From positions 1,302,001 through 1,366,000 of the forward strand of contig NC_035796.1 of the NCBI RefSeq assembly GCF_001653235.2: a stretch of DNA of 64,000 nucleotides. The letters are read 5' to 3'. The translations under genes and the position numbers were made by a program. This DNA is from Pochonia chlamydosporia 170. Lineage: Eukaryota > Ascomycota > Sordariomycetes > Hypocreales > Clavicipitaceae. This document shows positions 58,090 to 64,000 of this stretch, piece by piece; positions within the stretch are counted from its first letter, which is position 1, and the number at the start of each line of letters is the position of its first letter. Below the pieces are notes generated by a model. The model did no database searches and was not told the DNA's origin. It saw only the letters and a program-made list of their open reading frames with translations.

Positions 58090-58542
58090 ATAGGTACTTG
58101 ACTGCCTGGCGATGCTTGAGGCCCTACCAGGCAGGCTTATGCTGGTCACCATTGAGAGGCAGACGTGTGGCGGTCTGCACACTAGCGCTGGCCTGCATTT
58201 GATGCTGCCGACTAGCGGACTGGAACATTGGTATTTTTGATGCATGAATGCCCTACGTGATGAGGGATGCGGAACCCAAGAACTGGAAATGTGGCCACTT
58301 AGACTACCACTATCGGAGCAAAAGTGAGTTGTGACCAGAATTGCATCACGACATCGGGCTGCCAAGATCACTTATGGACTTTATCTGGTGCATTGGCAAT
58401 TTGCGTGGAAGAGATGGAGCCGGGGCTGTCCTGTGACAGGAAATGAAGGGAGCGCTGAAACGTAACAAGGGAGTCTGGTGGAACATCAACTTCAAGCACA
58501 TCAAATCCACAGACCACTGCAAAGATGCAATTCAATACAATA

Positions 58543-58551
58543 TACGGAGTA
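58543..58551 (+). repeat. TACGGAGTA nonamer
   Basis: One of three exact copies in the window (also 17582-17590 and 62149-62157), all outside coding sequence. Confidence 0.4.
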
Positions 58552-58922
58552 GAGTGAGGGAAAATTATCTCTTTATTTCAAGTGTATAAATATCAAAATG
58601 TAAAACCATTTGGCCGTAAAGCCACGACAACAATATTGATATCCGGAACGCCGCGCGACAGTTTACATCTGTCCGTGTCCAATAAGTAGAATACAATGGT
58701 GGGCCGTTACGCCTCTAATTCCCCAGGGACCACGCCACCAGCTTAAAATCGCTCGAAACAAAAATGTCGTATAATCATGTTTCATGAAATAGAAGAAGAG
58801 TACGGGACGGTTCTCGTCGATGAGGAGCTTTGTCCGGGTCGGATTTGACTTTCCATGGCAGCTTCGAAGCTTCTTGGCAATGGCCGGACTTGGTACGGTG
58901 CTAGAGTCATGTGCTGCCCCAG

Positions 58923-59227
58923 TTAAACGCCACGGATGACCTGCGTCCTCTCCGATTCCAACTGTGCAGCGTTACGCTCGTGTGACTGTTTCTTGCACTG
59001 GAAAAGTAAAAGCAAACAAGTCAGTATTCGTTATCAGACAATTAAAGGGTGAGGGTTCAGCATAAATGTTGGAGTTGACTCACGTCCTCAAGTCCACTGC
59101 ACTTGTGGTCCTCTAACAGGCGATGCTTGCCACAGAAGTGACCATTGCAGAAGCCACAGTCGCCAAAGATACGTTGGACTGGCTCTCGGCAATCCTTGGC
59201 ACCGCATCGAATCTTCTTTCCGGGCAT
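58923..59227 (-). CDS. Small AN1-type zinc-finger protein
   Basis: A 72-residue protein that is little more than one AN1 zinc finger. Exons 59227-59084 and 58997-58923 join in phase. The metal-binding residues follow the AN1 order: Cys8, Cys13, Cys24, Cys27, Cys32, His35, His41 and Cys43 in KIRCGAKDCREPVQRIFGDC and GFCNGHFCGKHRLLEDHKC. The tail (CKKQSHERNAAQLESERTQV) is a short helix. AN1 proteins often work in stress responses and ubiquitin or proteasome pathways, but this minimal form has no other domain to guide function. The ATG at 59227 is chosen because the upstream frame does not show family conservation. Confidence 0.88.
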
Positions 59228-62200
59228 GATGAACGGCGTATGTATAGCAGCTGTTGCGTTGATACGGGGTAGATGTCGTAGCTTGGAGATGCTTGATTGA
59301 TCCGCCGAGTACGGAGACGACGGCTCGGGCAAACGAGAAGGACGCCAACGATAGGACTCTAAACGAATGTAGAGTTGATGAAGGAAGAAGAGTTTGGTTA
59401 TTCGAAGAGAGACAGGCAAGAGAGAAGTTCTCGGTCACAAAAGTAGAGGATTATGACAAACGGAGGGAGAGATTACAAACCAGGCTGATGGCAAACTGCG
59501 TCAGCGGATGGGCTCCTTTATAGGGAAGGCTGAGAGAAAGCGCTAGACGGGGAGCGATGAATCAAGAAGAGACAAGCCGGGAGCATTTGAGGCGCACGCC
59601 CCCCCGGCAGAGGAGTGTGGTTCCAGATAGTCCACTTTTGTAGTGGAGATGCCGGGTCGGTTGGTTCGCCTCCCGTTACGAGCTTGAGGTTGAACGGTAA
59701 AACGGGATGAACATTTGTTGACTGGCCGATGGAATTGTATTGCATTGCACAGATATTGACCTGCCTGCCTCGGTGTTGGCAGTTTGTCCCATAGATATTC
59801 ACGTCAGCATAGAGCGGCTCGCGTTGGAAAAAGATCAAAGCATGGCGATGAAACAGGCATGTCGACTCGACTCGTGCGTTTTTGTCCATGCAACCGGAGC
59901 CATGAATGAGTGTACGGCTTGTGGCACACATTCGAACAGCTTGGAACAACCGGAGACGACGAAACCCTGGGGACAATGAGCCAATTGATCACACAAAGAA
60001 CGGAGGAACAGTGATGTCTCGGTTAACGAAGCAATTAAGGCCGCATAGCTCGAGCTCCAAGTGAGGCAAAGCAAAGTGTGGACGATGTCTGGCACCAGAC
60101 CGTCTGGTACTTACTCCAGTCAAGTCTGATTCATAAAGTACCCAGGTACTCCATGCTTGTGCAATAAAAGCAATATTTGCGGAAGGCACGAGGCTGCTGT
60201 CCCAAACCGCCTGCCGCTGCGAGGGGTCGCAACCCAGGGCAAGCGCACGACAACGACACTCGAACCAAGTCGTCAATTTCACCAATTGCAACCAAAAACC
60301 CTGCTCATTCCGGGCGAATTGCATCCATTAATTCTTTTCCCTCCTCTGCTTCCGTGGCCATCCTTGCACCAGTCGATCCCATCCAGAACGGCACAAGTCA
60401 TGGCGGACGGGATAAATCTACGACCAGACTGTCCTCCGCCACTTGTTGGTCGTATGAGGCCGTCCCAAGGAGTCAAGGACCAGACATGGAGAAAAGCAGG
60501 GACCTCCGAAAGCGGTGGCAGTCAAGTCATCCGTGGTGACGTCGTGGCGCTGGGGCTGGTCTGGCCTCACAAGACGTGACTTGCTGCCATGGATAAGCCA
60601 TGAAGCTGTTGGGGCGTGTCTCTTCCAAACGTTGGTCCATCAATTTCAGCCGGCTCACCAGACATAGCGCCTGCTCCAGGCCGGCCCAGCGCCAATAACG
60701 CCTTCCTGCTTCAGTATTGTTACCTCCGTCCGCCTCCACATGATGGTGTCGATGCCGTCTGGTCCCGGTCTGGTCCCGCTGAGACTCATGATGGCAAGAA
60801 CACGTCAAGGCGAACTGGCAGCAACTGAAAGGCAATCAGCTGCAGGTGTGTGGTGACGGCCACATTACGTGGTGGTACGAACAGAGTGTTTTGCTTACAT
60901 AGAAACATCACCTTTAAAGACGATTGCATTCGCCAGGACTCCTTGCACGCACGAGTGGTACACCTTGCGATCGTCGAGGCTGGCGCCATGTCTTGATTGA
61001 CTCTCAACGAGTTCGCTTCCCCCGCCCGCCTCTCAACCGTGGCGGTCACTGACTTGAGAGCGTTAAATACTTGGCGAAACATGGACACAGTCTTCCACCG
61101 CTTGTCCGCCAGCTCAGCTTCACCGTAACAAGTGGCCAGGGTAGTAGATGACCTGGGAAGTCACTTTCTGTTGATTAGAGGCGCCGTAGCCGCCTTGGGC
61201 CTTGCTTTTGTTTGCTATATTGGGCTTGCAATATCGCAGCACTTGGGCCGAAAGATATGTGGCAGCCTGCACCAACAGACAACAGCACATATCTCAACGG
61301 CTGCGGGAGATACCTGGCGCCTTGTGTCTGGTGTTTGGCATCTGGCGAGGCGAACGGCAGGCTTGTTTGACTGAATGCCAGCGTGAGTTCGAGCAGAGGG
61401 GTGTACAAACAGGGCGTGTGTCTGCACATGCAAGGCCAGAGCTTTGCGGTCCCAGTAGATTGCCGCTCGACTTTCTTCTTCAATTGTTCAATGCCCAGTC
61501 AAGATTACATTTTAGCGCCTTGGTGGCTTCTGCATGCCCCAGATACATGCATGAAGGGGATTTGAGCTTTCTACCCCCGGTTCCAATGGTCAGATGGTCC
61601 CGAATTGCATTTGCTGGCCTTTTCAATCCTGCTGGTCGGTGAAAATGACAATGCACTCATGGCAGGTAAACGTCGCGCGTGCGACTTACTCTCAATCTCG
61701 AAAGATAGTCTCCGATGGGACGCACCGACGACCCCGTATCCTCAGTTCAGGCTGTGCCGGGAGCGAGATCTCCCAACAGCGAAGGGAAAGTAGTCACCTG
61801 AGCATCTGGCTAACCTTCTCACCGTGCTTTGGACCATTGAATCCACCGGAGACCTCGAATGACTGTACATTGCAGCGTCATCTACCATGCTGAGACGGCA
61901 TTTTGTGTTCTTTGATGAAGCTCTGTCCTATAGTGGCGGCACTCGTCAATGAATCTCGCGGATTGACGGCTGAGGCCATGCGCCTAATGCTAAGACCTTT
62001 ACTTCGTTTTCCCTCATATCCTGTCTGGTCTGGGTTGTTGTCAAGGTTGGTCGTCCTGCATACCACTGGACGGGTCAACTGCCACACTTTTGAGTCCGGA
62101 GTAACGCCTGCTCAGCTGCACAGGCCCCGGATCAGGACGGCCTGTAGTTACGGAGTACATGTACGCTGCTCCCGACTGGCGGATAGCCGGGCCAATATGA

Positions 62201-63289
62201 CTTGGCCAGCTCAGACCAATGCTGCCAGATTCTTCGTTCAACCATGTTGAAGCTTTACGGTATTAATGCAATGCATCTCCAGTCTTGACTTCGTTGGACC
62301 CAATAGATGACAGAGCTATATAATCCTACCAAGGACCTAGCACACACCGAACTAGAGTTCAACAGTGATTTGTCGTTTCCTGCGGCATCTTTTCTCAACA
62401 CTGATAAGGCCGCCAGCTACAAGGGCACAACACAATGCCGTATACAGTAACAGTCCACAGAGTGTTTCCTTCAATACACCTGATATACGGAGAAGCTGGT
62501 GTTGGGATGCAAGCTTGTGATTGACTCCTCCGGGGCCCATGTAGGTGATGGGCAGCACAACAGGTAGCGGCCGCCAAATACTTTACATCGTCAGTCCCGT
62601 CACTTCCCATTATCGTGGAGCACAGAGTATTCATTATCGAACCCAACGGGGACTGATAGGCGAACGCACCTCGAAAAAATGGTCCATGCCTGTCGGCTAG
62701 AGTGTATGTGACTGATTGAACTACGTATGGGGTGCCAACCCCTTTGTGTAGCGGAGGTCGGTTGTAAGCCCGGATCCTTGATCATCAGAGACTAAAGACT
62801 CACATTCCAACACATTCATTGAGGTTTTTACGGACATTTGGGGCAACGTGAGTACGTTCTCGTGCCGACTTGCCCAGTGCACGCAACACAGAGGCTTAAA
62901 TGTGTCTGGCCAAGTCGGATTGCTAGGGGACCTGAGAGTATTTGTCACCTTATACGCTTCTGTGCTGGCATCCTGAAATGGTCTCTCCTTTCCTGCTGCA
63001 AAGATGACTGGCTGGTATGCAAACACAGAAAACAAGCGGTTCTAATGCAAAGTTGAATCTATGATGCCGACAAGGTATCAAGTATGGCGAGGAACAGGGC
63101 TGAAGAACTGTTTACTTGTTGCTGGATTCAAAAAGAAGCCCCAGCTCATGCTCTTCTTGATGAAATTACTATATATGCAGTGTACAAGGGGCAGACACAA
63201 CAACGCTGGCCAACAAAGGGAGGCACCTGCTGCTAAATGCCTGCACGTAGCAAAAAGATATATTTATATTGGAGCATCCCCAATGAGCC
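59228..63289. other. 4-kb interval without supportable genes
   Basis: The AN1 promoter and leader occupy the left end. The rest contains only overlapping short frames on both strands without domains. TACGGAGTA occurs at 62149-62157. There is no visible transposon end, long repeat or tRNA until 63303. Confidence 0.5.
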
Positions 63290-63296
63290 AAAAAAA
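63290..63296 (-). terminator. Pol III terminator of the first tRNA-His
   Basis: Seven A on the plus strand (T7 on the transcribed strand) lie 6 bases after the tRNA 3' end, as expected for RNA polymerase III. Confidence 0.8.
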
Positions 63297-63302
63297 TATC
63301 TG

Positions 63303-63392
63303 TGCCGCAGCGAGGACTCGAACCTCGGTTTCCAGTGACTTGCAATTAATCCAAACCACAAACTGGTGTCCTTACCCCTAGACGACTGCGGC
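63303..63392 (-). tRNA. tRNA-His(GUG) with 18-nt intron
   Basis: The mature part folds fully. Acceptor stem GCCGCAG pairs with CTGCGGC, with discriminator A. The D stem is GTCT/GGAC, the anticodon stem CCAGT/ACTGG and the T arm CGAGG-TTCGAGT-CCTCG. The loop reads TTGTGG then the intron, giving anticodon GUG (63359-63357) and an intron at 63355-63338, directly after nucleotide 37, the canonical position. Without intron it is 72 nt. Histidine tRNA receives an extra 5' G after transcription. Confidence 0.95.
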
Positions 63393-63440
63393 TTTCAAAA
63401 GAAAGGATTCTAATTCGCTGTTTCAGAGCTTGAAATGGCG

Positions 63441-63446
63441 AAAAAA
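63441..63446 (-). terminator. Pol III terminator of the second tRNA-His
   Basis: Six A on the plus strand (T6 on the transcribed strand) lie 5 bases after the tRNA 3' end. Confidence 0.75.
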
Positions 63447-63451
63447 TAACG

Positions 63452-63533
63452 TGCCGCAGCGAGGACTCGAACCTCGGTTTCCAGTGCTTCGCTGATCCAC
63501 AAACTGGTGTCCTTACCCCTAGACGACTGCGGC
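63452..63533 (-). tRNA. tRNA-His(GUG) with 10-nt intron
   Basis: The mature sequence is identical to the neighbouring copy at 63303-63392, from the acceptor stem to the discriminator A. Only the intron differs: 10 nt here (63487-63496) against 18 nt there. The two genes are in the same orientation, 59 bp apart, each with its own oligo-T terminator, so both look functional and arose by tandem duplication. Confidence 0.95.
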
Positions 63534-64000
63534 TTAGTTGTTTGTTGAGCTCGATAATAATTATTAAGAATGTATCCAGATCTGTGTGGAGATGATTTCT
63601 GTGCTCACGTGGCTCTGATTGGTTCAGTTGCCCTCCATGTGGAGTCAGCCAGTAATGAAATTGGACTCATGGAGCTAGGCTAGCATTATTTTGGGAGTGA
63701 GATTGTCTGACATGAGTTGTCAGCGTTGTCTTTAATTATTTATAGCTTCACTCTCAGCTGCTCTGATTGAGGTGTACTATTATTGTATTGTATCACCATC
63801 ACATCTTGCATCGCGTTTCCTCATGATATTCTGCTTATGGGGTGGCCTTCATTCCGCACCAATTTCCCTGATCTTCAGATCTCCCCGCACTCACTCACAT
63901 GCCTGCTCTCATGGAGAATACTCATCTCCCATCCATTCCGCACAACCGTTGCATCCGAGCCGAATAGGAAAGCAATGCGCATACACTTAAGATGAGCTGT
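63534..64000. other. Right flank, no gene seen
   Basis: This is the 5' flank of the tRNA pair followed by AT-rich DNA and short frames without domains. Confidence 0.5.

Larger units (their letters stand above)
58020..58922. other. Convergent intergenic region with palindrome
   Basis: The 24-bp perfect palindrome at 58066-58089 lies just after NTH1, and TACGGAGTA is at 58543-58551. The right part is the long 3' flank of the AN1 zinc-finger gene. No gene is seen. Confidence 0.5.

Overview
The window comes from the nuclear genome of a filamentous ascomycete. Genes are split by short GT-AG introns (about 50-130 nt), both strands are used, and the gene set is fungal: kinesin-3, Nup85, CST subunit Ten1, a LaeA-like methyltransferase, an Aco2-type aconitase and an intron-containing tRNA-His pair. 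Gene content and codon style suggest Sordariomycetes, probably Hypocreales. Genus cannot be fixed from sequence reading alone. I support 21 protein-coding genes, one clear pseudogene, two tRNAs and a few short regulatory or repeat elements. Exon joins were derived by hand from splice signals, reading-frame phase and family conservation.

Region by region: 0-17.4 kb is sparse and accessory-like. It holds an NCS1 purine/cytosine-type permease (3.1-4.8 kb), a secreted DUF4360 protein (6.2-6.9 kb), a decayed amidase (9.7-11.6 kb), and a divergent pair made of a metallo-beta-lactamase-fold hydrolase and an M20 amidohydrolase (12.9-16.0 kb). The promoter between that pair carries CGG/CCG palindromes of the kind bound by zinc-cluster regulators. 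A small membrane-anchored unknown follows (16.8-17.4 kb). The amidase, lactamase-fold and amidohydrolase genes together could be the remains of a small amide/lactam/lactone degradation locus; this is inference.

From 17.8 to 28 kb lie compact housekeeping genes: an LTA4-hydrolase-type aminopeptidase with a possible mitochondrial extension, a DUF952 protein sharing a 223-bp divergent promoter with TEN1, and a 1726-residue kinesin-3. A gene-poor stretch (27.7-32.0 kb) precedes a LaeA-like methyltransferase, OMA1, a very short cytochrome b5, a PLP decarboxylase, a UPF0390 protein and a SCY1-like pseudokinase (32-42.7 kb). From 45 to 59.2 kb come a disordered probable nuclear protein with a SUMO-interaction-like motif, mitochondrial Aco2-type aconitase (lysine pathway), Nup85, glutathione-dependent formaldehyde dehydrogenase, endonuclease III and a small AN1 zinc-finger protein. 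59.2-63.3 kb shows no supportable gene. The window ends with two tandem tRNA-His(GUG) genes whose introns differ in length.

I found no secondary-metabolite backbone gene, intact transposon, or overtly new multi-gene system. The most unusual signals are the amidase/lactamase/amidohydrolase locus with its palindromic promoter, the tRNA-His pair, the anchorless cytochrome b5, the His-to-Thr change in the aconitase signature, and dispersed ACCTAGGT palindromes.
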